From: Marivita sp051859345
GTDB taxonomy: Bacteria > Pseudomonadota > Alphaproteobacteria > Rhodobacterales > Rhodobacteraceae
DNA length: 64,000 nucleotides
Direction of reading: 5' to 3'
Assembly: GCF_051859345.1 (NCBI RefSeq)
Contig: NZ_JBHYFV010000001.1
Span: forward strand, 62,001-126,000
Positions 1-8,338 of the stretch are shown here, one piece after another (position 1 is the stretch's first letter; each line of letters begins with the position of its first letter). A program made the position numbers and the translations under genes. Below the pieces are notes generated by a model. That model saw only the letters and a program-made list of their open reading frames with translations. It ran no database searches and was not told the origin of the DNA.

Positions 1-187
1 TCCGGTTGGTGCGCTTGCGCCGGGCAAAGCCTATGATGTGCCGGCCTGTGTTGCGCATCTGAACGGTCCGGAGGGTGTGGACTGCCGGCAAGGATGCCTG
101 GTACGCCGGGCCTGTCCTGTCTCGCAACGGTTTGGGCGGTTGCCGGAACAATCCGCTTTCCACATGCGCGCATTTTTGGGACAGTGA
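1..187 (+). CDS. Ferredoxin-like protein, C-terminal part only
   Basis: An open frame enters from the left edge (frame of base 2) and ends at a TGA at 185-187. The visible 61 residues contain a cysteine-rich stretch, with Cys in CVAHLNG, VDCRQGCLV and RACPVS, followed by a short tail. The spacing resembles the C-terminal end of small ferredoxin-like proteins annotated in Rhodobacteraceae, where such cysteines would bind an Fe-S cluster. This is inference from the cysteine pattern only; the N-terminal part lies outside the window. The gene is co-directional with the following phosphatase, 28 bases away, so the two may be cotranscribed. Confidence 0.5.
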   Translation, partial: PVGALAPGKAYDVPACVAHLNGPEGVDCRQGCLVRRACPVSQRFGRLPEQSAFHMRAFLGQ

Positions 188-215
188 TCACAGACCAAGG
201 AAAGGCCCGGAGCCC

Positions 216-722
216 ATGAAACGATTGATCCTCATGCGGCATGCGAAGTCGGACTGGTCGGCCAGCGGGGATGATCATGACCGCCCGCTGAACAAGCGCG
301 GCAGGGCCAGCGCCCCGGCCATGGGGCAATGGCTGAAGGATCAGGGTTGGCTGCCTGACGAGGTACTGTGCTCCACAGCCACACGCACGCGCCAGACGCT
401 TGATCTGCTTGGGCTGCCGGACCTGCCTACGCGGTTCGAACGGCCGCTGTATCTGGCCGAGCCAGACGGTATGGTCACCATTCTCAAGACTGCCACGGCG
501 GATACGGTGTTGTTGCTTGGGCATAATTTCGGCATCGCCGAGTGTGCGCATCAATTGGTGTCAGAATGGCCCGAGCATCCCCGCTTCATGGACTATCCCA
601 CCTGCGCGACAAGCCTGATATCGTTTGACGTCGACACATGGGAAGATCTGCACCCCGGAACGGGTCATTGCGAGGCCTTTTCAATTCCGCGCGACGCCAT
701 GGCTGCGGACTCTTCGGACTGA
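216..722 (+). CDS. sixA: SixA-type phosphohistidine phosphatase (histidine phosphatase superfamily)
   Basis: 168-residue protein of the histidine phosphatase (phosphoglycerate-mutase-like) superfamily. The RHG-type motif appears as RHAKSDW with catalytic His9, which accepts the phosphoryl group. The second core His is in LLLGHNFG near residue 110. The length fits the small cytosolic SixA group, which removes phosphate from histidine phosphotransfer proteins; the partner here is unknown. The longer frame opens at 75, but ATG 216 is preceded by an AAGGAAAGG ribosome-binding site and begins right at the conserved beta-strand, so I chose it. It ends about 20 bases before a bidirectional hairpin. 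Confidence 0.8.
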   Translation: MKRLILMRHAKSDWSASGDDHDRPLNKRGRASAPAMGQWLKDQGWLPDEVLCSTATRTRQTLDLLGLPDLPTRFERPLYLAEPDGMVTILKTATADTVLLLGHNFGIAECAHQLVSEWPEHPRFMDYPTCATSLISFDVDTWEDLHPGTGHCEAFSIPRDAMAADSSD

Positions 723-740
723 TCCTTAGGGCCAAACGAA

Positions 741-770
741 GAACGCCCCAAACCAATGTTCGGGGCGTCA
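741..770 (-). terminator. Hairpin between sixA and aapP
   Basis: Inverted repeat ACGCCCC (743-749) / GGGGCGT (762-768) with a 12-base loop lies between two convergent genes. Read on the minus strand it is followed by a modest T-rich run (TTCTTCGTTT), so it best fits the end of the aap operon and could also stop sixA transcription. Confidence 0.55.
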
Positions 771-797
771 AGAGTTTGCTTTGGGACCGCTTCCTGA

Positions 798-1571
798 TCA
801 GTGACCGAGGATCTGGCTCAGGAACAGTTTGGTCCGTTCATTCTGCGGGTTGTTGAAGAACTCTTCGGGTTCGTTCTGTTCGACGATCTGGCCCGCGTCC
901 ATAAAGATCACGCGGTTCGCCACCTGACGGGCAAAGCCCATCTCATGCGTGACGCAGATCATGGTCATGCCCTCCTCGGCAAGACTCACCATCGTGTCGA
1001 GCACCTCCTTGATCATCTCCGGGTCAAGCGCCGATGTGGGTTCGTCAAACAGCATGATCCGCGGCTTCATGCAAAGCGACCGCGCAATCGCGACGCGCTG
1101 CTGCTGACCACCCGAAAGCTGGCCGGGGTACTTGTTGGCCTGTTCCGGGATCTTCACCTTTTCGAGGAAGTGCATCGCTGTTTCCTCGGCCTCGCGCTTG
1201 GGCGTCTTGCGCACCCAGATCGGGGCCAGCGTGCAGTTTTCCAGAATGGTCAGATGCGGGAACAGATTGAAGTGCTGGAACACCATCCCGACCTCGGAGC
1301 GGATCGTGTCGATATTCTTGATATCCGAGGACAGCACTGTGCCATCCACGCTGATCGACCCTTTCTGATGCTCTTCCAGTGCGTTGATGCAGCGGATGAG
1401 AGTGGACTTACCCGACCCGGACGGCCCGGCAATGACGATACGTTCGCCCCGATAGACCGTCAGGTCGATGTCCCGAAGAACGTGGAAAGATCCGAACCAC
1501 TTGTTCATGTTCTGGATCTGGATCGCCACCTCGTCAGAGACAGCCAGTTGCACATTTGCAGTTTCAGCCAT
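798..1571 (-). CDS. aapP: General L-amino acid ABC transporter, ATP-binding subunit
   Basis: 257-residue ABC ATPase. Walker A GPSGSGKST lies at about residues 49-57, the signature LSGGQQQR is in mid-protein, Walker B is MLFDEPTSALDPE and the switch His is in CVTHEMGF. This is the polar amino-acid transporter (GlnQ/AapP) type. It powers uptake through the AapQ/AapM membrane pair for substrates captured by AapJ. The start ATG follows a strong AAGGAGG site. It is the last gene of the aapJQMP operon, 12 bases after aapM, which fixes its role better than sequence alone. Confidence 0.92.
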   Translation of the reverse strand: MAETANVQLAVSDEVAIQIQNMNKWFGSFHVLRDIDLTVYRGERIVIAGPSGSGKSTLIRCINALEEHQKGSISVDGTVLSSDIKNIDTIRSEVGMVFQHFNLFPHLTILENCTLAPIWVRKTPKREAEETAMHFLEKVKIPEQANKYPGQLSGGQQQRVAIARSLCMKPRIMLFDEPTSALDPEMIKEVLDTMVSLAEEGMTMICVTHEMGFARQVANRVIFMDAGQIVEQNEPEEFFNNPQNERTKLFLSQILGH

Positions 1572-1583
1572 GGTTCGGCCTCC

Positions 1584-2879
1584 TTAACGATGATCAGTGG
1601 CAAGCTGTCGCTCGAGCCATTGCGAATATTTCGAGATGCTGAAGCAGACGATAAAGAACAGGAAGACCGCAAAGCCCCACAATTCCCAATAGACGCCGTT
1701 CCATTCTGTCGAGGCAAGGATCGGACCACGGATCATACCGACAAGATCGAACATCGAAATGACCGACACAAGCGTGGTGTCCTTGAACAGTCCCACCGCG
1801 ACATTGACGATGCCCGGAATGGAGATCTTCAGCGCCTGTGGCAGAATGATCAGGCGCATCGCCTGTGCGTAGTCCAGTCCAAGACTGTTGGCCGCTTCGT
1901 ACTGACCACGCGGCAGAGCCGCGAGGCCGCCACGGATCACCTCGGCGATATAGGCCGATGCGAACATCGTGATCATGATGATCACCCTCAGCACGAGGTC
2001 GATATTGGACCCCGGCGGAAAGAAGTAGGCCAGCACCACGTTTGCCACAAAGAGCAATGTGATAAGCGGCACACCCCGGATGAATTCAATGAAGATCACG
2101 CAGATCCATTTGATGATCGGCATGGATGACTGACGCCCCAAGGCAAGCATGATCCCGAAGGGCAGCGACAGTGACACGCACACCGTGCCAAGGATCATGT
2201 TTAACATGAAGCCGCCAAGGTCACGCGACTGGACCGCCTGAAGCGCAAGCACATCCGGCATGGACGCGGGGATCACGCCACCCGCCCAGATGACCACCAC
2301 GGCAGAGACCAGACCGGCCAGCATACCCATGGCAAAGCTTTGACGTTCGAACCGCTTGAAGGCAAAATACCCGGCGATCACTCCAATCAGAACCATCAGG
2401 GGCGTCAGAAGCGTTCCACCCCAGATCAGCCAGAAGGCAATGAAGGGGTACAACCCGGTGAAGACAAGCATCTGACGCGGAGCCTTGGGATAAAGCACCG
2501 GAGCAAGCGCGATGATCAGCAGGACAAAGGCCAGGGTCGGCCGCCAATAGGATTCGGAAGGATAGGTGAAACCGAACAGCAACTGGTTCCAGCGTTCCGT
2601 CAGGACCGAGAAACACGCGCCGGTCATACCGTCAAGCATGTCGCGACACTCGGCCAGTGAACTGGTGTTCCAGATCCCGTTGGCGAACCAGGGATAGGCG
2701 CCAGAGACGATCTGGTAGATAAAGTAGATCGACACAACCGTCAGGAGGGAATTGAACCATCCCTTGAACAGGTTTTCCCGCATCCACTTGATCACACCCG
2801 ACTCTGTCACGGGGGGTGGCTGCTCGGGCAGCATCGTGTCACGGACGAAGGCAACGGTCTGGGCATGTGTATCAGACAT
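1584..2879 (-). CDS. aapM: General L-amino acid ABC transporter permease AapM
   Basis: 431-residue inner-membrane permease of the HisM/GlnP family with the long N-terminal extension typical of AapM. Many hydrophobic segments are visible. The C-terminal binding-protein-dependent transport domain carries the EAA loop in EAANSLGLDYAQAMRLIILP. It pairs with AapQ to form the translocation pore. Only one base separates it from aapQ upstream and 12 bases from aapP downstream, so it sits inside a single transcription unit. Confidence 0.92.
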   Translation of the reverse strand: MSDTHAQTVAFVRDTMLPEQPPPVTESGVIKWMRENLFKGWFNSLLTVVSIYFIYQIVSGAYPWFANGIWNTSSLAECRDMLDGMTGACFSVLTERWNQLLFGFTYPSESYWRPTLAFVLLIIALAPVLYPKAPRQMLVFTGLYPFIAFWLIWGGTLLTPLMVLIGVIAGYFAFKRFERQSFAMGMLAGLVSAVVVIWAGGVIPASMPDVLALQAVQSRDLGGFMLNMILGTVCVSLSLPFGIMLALGRQSSMPIIKWICVIFIEFIRGVPLITLLFVANVVLAYFFPPGSNIDLVLRVIIMITMFASAYIAEVIRGGLAALPRGQYEAANSLGLDYAQAMRLIILPQALKISIPGIVNVAVGLFKDTTLVSVISMFDLVGMIRGPILASTEWNGVYWELWGFAVFLFFIVCFSISKYSQWLERQLATDHR

Positions 2880-2880
2880 C

Positions 2881-4095
2881 TCAGCGCTCCTTCAGCTTAA
2901 CGGAATTGTTGTACACGTTCATGATCGCCGAAATCGCAAGCGATATGGCCAGATAGAACAGCATCAGGAGGAAAATCGCCTCGATCGCGCGGCCCGTCTG
3001 GTTGAGCGTGATGCCCCCCAACGTCCCGGTCAGGTCCATATATCCCACCGCAATCGCCAGCGACGAGTTCTTCGTGAGGTTCAGGTACTGGGAAATAAGC
3101 GGTGGAATGATCACACGCAGCGCCTGTGGCAAAACCACGAGGTTCATGATCCGCCCCGGACGCAGACCCAGCGAAGCCGCTGCTTCGGTCTGGCCTGTGC
3201 TGACGGCAAGGATACCAGCACGCACGTTTTCGGCGATGAAGGCCGCCGTGTAGATCGACAGGGCAAACCACAGCGCGATCAGGGAATTCCGCATAAAGAT
3301 GCCGCCCTGAAAGTTGAAGCCCTGAAGCGACGGATATTCAAGCGTGATCGGACGACCAAAAAGGAAAAAGGCAATGATGGTTGGAAGGAAGAAGATCGCA
3401 ACTGACGGCCACAGCGTGGGAATCAACTGCCCGCGATCAAACAGCACTTTCTTGGCGTAGTTGCGGAACGCGAAAATTCCGGCAATGGACGCAAGGAAGA
3501 CCGCGACAACGAAACCCGACCCCGGACCGAAAATCGGCGCTGGGGCGTAAAAGCCGCGGCCGGTAAAGGCGAAAGACCCCAGAACCATCGACGCTTCGGC
3601 GTCCTCGCCCCTGAAATCACGGGGCTGTGGAAGCACGGCAATAAACACCGCCATGATGATCAGAATCCAGATCAGCACCGGCACATTGCGGAAAATTTCG
3701 ACATAGATCGACATCAGCTGACGGACGATCCAGTTGTTGCTGAGGCGGAGAACCCCCACGAAGACGCCGATGACAGTCGCCATCAGACACCCGAGAAACG
3801 CCACCAACAGCGTGTTCAACACGCCGACCAATGACGCCTGCCAATGCGATGACTGGCTTGTGTAGGGGATCAGTGTCTGGTTGATGTCATAGCCCGCAGG
3901 CTCTCCGAGAAACTGGTACGAGATATCCAGCCCAGCGGCGCGAAGGTTGCCAACGAGGTTCGAGCCCAGATAGGCGAACGCGAGAACCAGCAAGACCAGT
4001 GCAATAAATTGGAACGTGTAGGACCGATAACGCGTGTCGTTGATCAGCATTGACAGCCGAAACGACCCCGTCGGTGGGTCTGAAATTGTGGACAT
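2881..4095 (-). CDS. aapQ: General L-amino acid ABC transporter permease AapQ
   Basis: 404-residue permease with about eight hydrophobic segments and an EAA loop near the C-terminus (EAAASLGLRPGRIMNLVVLP), the partner of AapM. The open frame runs back to 4266, but residues before ATG 4095 (MSTISDPP) are arginine-rich and non-conserved-looking and would cover the intercistronic hairpin. ATG 4095 has a GGGATA site upstream and was chosen. The 128-base gap after aapJ contains a terminator-like hairpin, which probably sets lower expression of the membrane and ATPase genes than of the binding protein. Confidence 0.9.
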   Translation of the reverse strand: MSTISDPPTGSFRLSMLINDTRYRSYTFQFIALVLLVLAFAYLGSNLVGNLRAAGLDISYQFLGEPAGYDINQTLIPYTSQSSHWQASLVGVLNTLLVAFLGCLMATVIGVFVGVLRLSNNWIVRQLMSIYVEIFRNVPVLIWILIIMAVFIAVLPQPRDFRGEDAEASMVLGSFAFTGRGFYAPAPIFGPGSGFVVAVFLASIAGIFAFRNYAKKVLFDRGQLIPTLWPSVAIFFLPTIIAFFLFGRPITLEYPSLQGFNFQGGIFMRNSLIALWFALSIYTAAFIAENVRAGILAVSTGQTEAAASLGLRPGRIMNLVVLPQALRVIIPPLISQYLNLTKNSSLAIAVGYMDLTGTLGGITLNQTGRAIEAIFLLMLFYLAISLAISAIMNVYNNSVKLKER

Positions 4096-4178
4096 TCTGT
4101 TATCCCTGTTGTTCCGGATTCTTGTGGCGGCGCTTTGCGCGCTCTGATGCCGTATCCGAAGGCTTGTTATTTGATTTG

Positions 4179-4210
4179 AAAAAGGGCGCGGAATAATCCG
4201 CGCCCTCTTT
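4179..4210 (-). terminator. Intercistronic hairpin between aapJ and aapQ
   Basis: Perfect 8-base inverted repeat GGGCGCGG (4184-4191) / CCGCGCCC (4198-4205) with a six-base AT-rich loop. On the minus strand it is followed by five T residues, the form of an intrinsic terminator. It lies just after the aapJ stop and before aapQ, so it probably acts as a partial terminator or mRNA-end stabiliser that favours binding-protein expression. Confidence 0.8.
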
Positions 4211-4223
4211 CGAGTTCTTGATC

Positions 4224-5243
4224 TTACCGGAAGGGCGGGCTGTAGAGCAGTCCACCTTCGGTCCACTGTGCGTTCAGACCGCGAGCGAGACCGATTGGCG
4301 TGTTCTCACCGATGTTCTTCTCGAACAGTTCGCCGTAGTTGCCACCCGCCATGATGGCGTTCTTGGCCCAGTCAGCTTCGAGACCCAGCATTTCGCCAAG
4401 CGTGCCTTCGGTGCCCAGAAGACGGTTGATTTCCGGGTTGCCGCCGGCAGAGGCCGACATTTCCGCAGCATTGGCCGATGTCACACCCAGCTCTTCAGCA
4501 GCGATCAACGCGTTCAGCGTCCAGCGGACGATGTCACCCCAATCGTTGTCGCCGTGGCGAACAAGCGGGCCGAGCGGCTCTTTGGAAATGATTTCCGGCA
4601 GAACGATGTGCTCGCCAGGATTTTCAAAAGCGGCACGCGTGGCCGCAAGACCAGATGCGTCTGTCGTGTAGACGTCACATGCACCTTCAAGATACAGCGG
4701 TTGAGCTTCCGCGTTGGTTTCGATCGGAACCGGCTCATAGCTCATGTTGTTCTTACGGAAGTAGTCCGCAAGGTTCAGTTCGGTTGTTGTACCGGTCTGA
4801 ATGCAGACGGTCGCGCCATCCAGTTCTTTCGCCGAGGACACGCCCAGTTCCTTCGGAACCATGAAGCCTTGACCATCGTAGTAGTTGATACCGACGAATT
4901 CGAACTTCAGGTCGACGTCACGCGAAAACGTCCATGTGGTGTTACGCGCAAGCACGTCGATCTCACCGGAGGCCAGCGCGGTAAAGCGGGTCTTGCCGGT
5001 TGTCGGAACAAATTCAACTGCGGTCGGATCGCCAAGAACCGCCGCCGCAACGGCGCGACATACGCCAACGTCAAAGCCTTGCCATTCACCGTTTGCATCC
5101 GGCGCAGCAAAGCCGACGAGGCCAGTTGTCACGCCGCAGTTCAGTGTTCCACGCGCTTTCACATCATCAAGCGTAGCCGCTGATGCAACGCCAGCCGAAA
5201 GGCCGGCGACAGTCATCGCGCCAAGAATTGCAAGTTTTTTCAT
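4224..5243 (-). CDS. aapJ: General L-amino acid-binding periplasmic protein AapJ
   Basis: 339-residue solute-binding protein with a clear Sec signal peptide (MKKLAILGAMTVAGLSAG, cleavage after ASA) and a family-3 bacterial solute-binding fold beginning TLDDVKARGTLNCGV. It catches a broad range of L-amino acids in the periplasm and delivers them to AapQMP. Gene order J-Q-M-P and size match the family exactly. Upstream bases 5244-5420 form the only promoter region of the operon and hold a 15-base palindrome. Confidence 0.94.
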   Translation of the reverse strand: MKKLAILGAMTVAGLSAGVASAATLDDVKARGTLNCGVTTGLVGFAAPDANGEWQGFDVGVCRAVAAAVLGDPTAVEFVPTTGKTRFTALASGEIDVLARNTTWTFSRDVDLKFEFVGINYYDGQGFMVPKELGVSSAKELDGATVCIQTGTTTELNLADYFRKNNMSYEPVPIETNAEAQPLYLEGACDVYTTDASGLAATRAAFENPGEHIVLPEIISKEPLGPLVRHGDNDWGDIVRWTLNALIAAEELGVTSANAAEMSASAGGNPEINRLLGTEGTLGEMLGLEADWAKNAIMAGGNYGELFEKNIGENTPIGLARGLNAQWTEGGLLYSPPFR

Positions 5244-5315
5244 TTTTACCTCTTCCTGTTAGCCCATGCCTTAAGACACGGTTTGCTAGAGCGTATTCAC
5301 GCCCATACGACGAAA

Positions 5316-5330
5316 GTAGGATGATCCTAC
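5316..5330. promoter_or_regulatory. Palindrome upstream of aapJ, possible operator
   Basis: GTAGGAT-G-ATCCTAC is a perfect 7+1+7 palindrome, 73 bases upstream of the aapJ start, in the 177-base gap that must contain the aap promoter. Weaker ACGAC/GTCGT arms flank it. Its symmetry and place suggest a dimeric repressor or activator site; the regulator is not identifiable from this window. Confidence 0.45.
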
Positions 5331-5420
5331 GGTCGTTATAGAGGATTTTGCGGGGATTCACGCGCAGACGTCAAGTCGATTAGCCTATTTTTTGATCAAG
5401 CCCGCTTGGTTTCCCCCGCG

Positions 5421-6143
5421 TCAGGAAGCCGATTGCCCATCGATCAATCGCATAAAAGCGTCTGCGTGCAAAAAGGCAGCCTTCTTGGTGTTGACCATTT
5501 CCTGGGCCTCTTCATCAGTGCCCCACTGTTCTTCCTGCCAAATCTCGTCAAGGCGAGAAATGGTCCAAAGGCCTTCCGCAGGTTGAACAGCTTCTTTTGC
5601 TGCGAACCCGATAATCAGCGATCCGCTGAGGGAGACCAAATCGTGAAACGCCGCGATCTGGAATGCCGTCATCTGGTGAACGTTTTTTCGCAATTCTGAC
5701 AGCGCGGCGGGATCTTGCGGGGCGTGAATCACACCAACGCGGGGGTAAAGGCGGGCATTCAAAGCGTTTGCGGCCCAGTCCAGCAGGGGATCCCACTGGG
5801 CTGCCTGCCGCGCGACAAGGGCATCAGGCGCATCGGCGCGATAGCACAACAAGTCGCTATCGCCGTAGTCCGCCAGCATATCGGCAACTTCTGCGTGTTG
5901 GACGGCAACCTTGTCCACAGCCGCGTTTGCGGTTCGGGTAAAGGGCATTGTCATCGGGTCAATGCGATCAGCCTGTGCGTCGAACTCGGCCGCGATACTT
6001 TGGGCGAGCGCAAGGCTTGGCACATGAAGGATCGCCTTCGCTGGTGTCCGCACCGGGCGTCCGTCAAGAACAACACCGTGGCCATGGTCAAGTTCGACCG
6101 TATCCGCAACTTTCCAAAAACGTTTCGGTGCCCATTCGCTCAT
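5421..6143 (-). CDS. ATP12 family chaperone for F1-ATPase assembly
   Basis: 240-residue protein matching the ATP12 family, which in mitochondria and alphaproteobacteria binds the F1 alpha subunit during ATP synthase assembly. Seen features: the start KRFWKVADTVE, the GVVLDGRPVRTPAKA segment, the segment IDPMTMPFTRTANAAVDKV, and YGDSDLLCYRAD. Its start overlaps the stop of the HAD gene as TGATG, so it is the distal gene of the crcB-rluC-HAD-ATP12 unit. Length is usual for bacterial members. Confidence 0.88.
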   Translation of the reverse strand: MSEWAPKRFWKVADTVELDHGHGVVLDGRPVRTPAKAILHVPSLALAQSIAAEFDAQADRIDPMTMPFTRTANAAVDKVAVQHAEVADMLADYGDSDLLCYRADAPDALVARQAAQWDPLLDWAANALNARLYPRVGVIHAPQDPAALSELRKNVHQMTAFQIAAFHDLVSLSGSLIIGFAAKEAVQPAEGLWTISRLDEIWQEEQWGTDEEAQEMVNTKKAAFLHADAFMRLIDGQSAS

Positions 6144-6823
6144 CAGGAACCCTCCATCCAGGATGACAGCGCTGCGGTCAGCTGATCAGCGCTGTCGACA
6201 AGAATATCAGCACCCTCGAGATGCGATGCAGCGTGGTTGCCCCATGTGACCCCGATGGTTTGCATGCCTGCACTTTTGCCCATTTGAATATCATAGCTGG
6301 TGTCGCCGATCATCACAGCGTGCCCTGCCTCCACTCCGGTTTCGGACAATGCTGCATAAAGCATGGACGGATGCGGTTTTGAGGGATGCGTATCGGCCAC
6401 CTGCGTTGATTGGAAGTAGCCCTGCAACCCATGTTGGGAAATGATCCGGTCCAGTCCGCGGCGCGACATCCCGGTCGCTGTGGCCATCAACGTAAAATCA
6501 TCCGCCCGAACAAGATCAAGAACAGCGCGCATCCCCGGAAAGAAGAGCGAGTCTGTCCGGTTGCCCAGCGTGTCATGGCGCGCGAGGGACACTGACCTGT
6601 AACGCTCTGCCAGCGCGTGATGCACGTCCGGCGCATGGTCTGGCACCAGTTGGGCCATGTACTGCGAAAGGGACAGGCCAACCCCATGCAGCATCGCCTC
6701 GATTGACGGTTCCGGCAGCTTCAGATCGGCAAACGCCTGTTGCACCGCAGTAATGATATGGGCACGGCTGTCGATCAGCGTTCCGTCAACATCAAACACC
6801 ACCAGCCGAAGTGGTTTGACCAT
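6143..6823 (-). CDS. HAD-superfamily phosphatase, phosphoglycolate-phosphatase-like
   Basis: 226-residue HAD hydrolase. Motif I is VVFDVDGTLIDS near the N-terminus (nucleophile Asp), motif II lies in LMATATGMS, motif III Lys is in HPSKPHP, and motif IV is MIGDTSYDIQMG. The cap-1 helical insertion fits the Gph/beta-phosphoglucomutase branch. The substrate is not determined. ATG 6823 overlaps the rluC stop as TAATG; the upstream in-frame extension inside rluC was rejected. Confidence 0.82.
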   Translation of the reverse strand: MVKPLRLVVFDVDGTLIDSRAHIITAVQQAFADLKLPEPSIEAMLHGVGLSLSQYMAQLVPDHAPDVHHALAERYRSVSLARHDTLGNRTDSLFFPGMRAVLDLVRADDFTLMATATGMSRRGLDRIISQHGLQGYFQSTQVADTHPSKPHPSMLYAALSETGVEAGHAVMIGDTSYDIQMGKSAGMQTIGVTWGNHAASHLEGADILVDSADQLTAALSSWMEGS

Positions 6824-7866
6824 TATTCGATGTCCTCGAACGGATCGGCAGGCACATCCCTTGCGTCCCACTGAACGAAATCCCAGGTGCGTTGCATGTG
6901 GTCCGGCAAAGGCGCGGTGATGATCAGCTTGGCACCGGTTACCGGATGCCTGAGCGAAATGGAGCGCGCGTGCAAATGCAGCTTGCTGCTCATCGCGCCG
7001 CCCAGCATCGCGCCCCAGCCGTCGCCAAGGTTTTCCTGACCCGATCCGCCGTATTTGCCATCGCCGATGATCGGATGTCCCAACTCGGCCATATGGGCAC
7101 GCAACTGATGCGTCCGCCCGGTGACCGGCACCATCGCCACCCAGGATGCGCGTTTGGCCAAAGAGCTCAGAACGGCGTAATCCGTGGTCGCGTGTTTGGC
7201 ACCTTCGGTTCTGGACACCTCATTCGGATGAAGGCAGCGCATCTTCTCGTTTTCACCGCTGGCGCCATGCCCCGGCGCTTTGACGAGACCGAATTTGATC
7301 GTACCCATCTGCGGGAACGGCACCCCGGCAACTGCGGCCCAGTAGATCTTGCGGGTTTCGCGCGCCCGGAACGCTTCGGTCAAGGCACTGGCCACCTGGC
7401 GCGTCCGCGCCAGAAGCAGGACACCCGACGTGTCCTTGTCGAGGCGATGAACAAGACGTGGTTTTTCGTCCAGACCAAAGGTCAGCGCTTCGGAAAGACC
7501 GTCGATATGCCGCGTTTGTTTGCTGCCGCCCTGGGTCGGCAATCCCGGCGGTTTGTTGAGCGCTATGATGTGATCGTCACGATACAGCACCAGCGCTTTC
7601 ATCATCTCGGCATCTTTGTCGGACACGCCGGGTTTCGGTTGCGACTGGACTTCTCCGGGCGCAGGCAAGGGCGGGATGCGTACTTCCTGCCCGGTGGCAA
7701 GCCGCGCGCTTGCCTTGACCCGACCGCCGTCAATCCGCAATTCACCTTTGCGGCACATCTTTTCGATGCGACCTTGCCCCAAATGGGGAAACAGGCGCTT
7801 GAGCCAGCGATCCAACCGCTGATCGGCATCGCCCGGCCCAACTGTGATGTTCTGAACTTGGCTCAT
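6823..7866 (-). CDS. rluC: RluA-family 23S rRNA pseudouridine synthase
   Basis: 347-residue enzyme with an N-terminal S4 RNA-binding domain (QRLDRWLKRLF... RKGELRIDGGRV, residues about 15-65) and a pseudouridine synthase core with the catalytic motif HRLDKDTSGVLLL. The arrangement matches RluC, which modifies 23S rRNA. It overlaps crcB upstream by ATGA and the HAD gene downstream by TAATG, an alphaproteobacterial arrangement. RluD-type activity cannot be excluded from sequence alone. Confidence 0.85.
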   Translation of the reverse strand: MSQVQNITVGPGDADQRLDRWLKRLFPHLGQGRIEKMCRKGELRIDGGRVKASARLATGQEVRIPPLPAPGEVQSQPKPGVSDKDAEMMKALVLYRDDHIIALNKPPGLPTQGGSKQTRHIDGLSEALTFGLDEKPRLVHRLDKDTSGVLLLARTRQVASALTEAFRARETRKIYWAAVAGVPFPQMGTIKFGLVKAPGHGASGENEKMRCLHPNEVSRTEGAKHATTDYAVLSSLAKRASWVAMVPVTGRTHQLRAHMAELGHPIIGDGKYGGSGQENLGDGWGAMLGGAMSSKLHLHARSISLRHPVTGAKLIITAPLPDHMQRTWDFVQWDARDVPADPFEDIE

Positions 7867-8243
7867 GCAAAAACACTCCGCGCCGCCAAAAGGCCCAGCG
7901 CCAATCCACCGACGGACAATCCGACGGATAAGGCCACATACAGCACCGCTGATCCGACCTGCCCGCGTTCGATCAACGTCATGGTTTCAAGGGAAAACGC
8001 GGAAAACGTCGTAAATCCCCCCAAGACACCCGTCATCACGAACGGCGACATTTGAGTCAGCCCCCGATGTGCAGCAGCCACGACAAACACCCCCATCAGG
8101 AACGACCCGACGATGTTCACCGTCATGATCGCCAACGGGAATTCCACATGGCCCAAAAGGCGCACGATACCGGCCCCGGTCAGAAACCGAAGACAGGCAC
8201 CAATCGCGCCGCCCAGCGCCACAAGAGAAAGGGTTGTCAACAT
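7863..8243 (-). CDS. crcB: Fluoride ion channel CrcB/Fluc
   Basis: 126-residue membrane protein with four hydrophobic segments and the CrcB signatures GGAIGACLRF, VNIVGSFLMG and GFTTFSAFSLE. It forms dual-topology dimers that export fluoride. I chose ATG 8243 because the upstream 13 residues of the open frame are charged and not typical. It overlaps rluC by ATGA. No fluoride riboswitch is evident in the short gap before it. Confidence 0.88.
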   Translation of the reverse strand: MLTTLSLVALGGAIGACLRFLTGAGIVRLLGHVEFPLAIMTVNIVGSFLMGVFVVAAAHRGLTQMSPFVMTGVLGGFTTFSAFSLETMTLIERGQVGSAVLYVALSVGLSVGGLALGLLAARSVFA

Positions 8244-8338
8244 GCAGGCTCTGTCGCGCGCGCCCTGTAAGAAGTCAAGCAATGCGCCGCTGCGTTTCAG
8301 GCGGGCAACGCTGTGCAGTCGCGCCTTTGACGAGGGAC

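Noticed and set aside
801..2129. Long plus-strand open frame of 442 codons opposite aapP/aapM
   Set aside because: It is the antisense shadow of two well-supported genes; His/Arg/Asp-rich composition and no family motifs.
8244..8338. Possible fluoride riboswitch in front of crcB
   Set aside because: No recognisable riboswitch core; the gap is short and GC-rich and crcB seems to be read with its operon.
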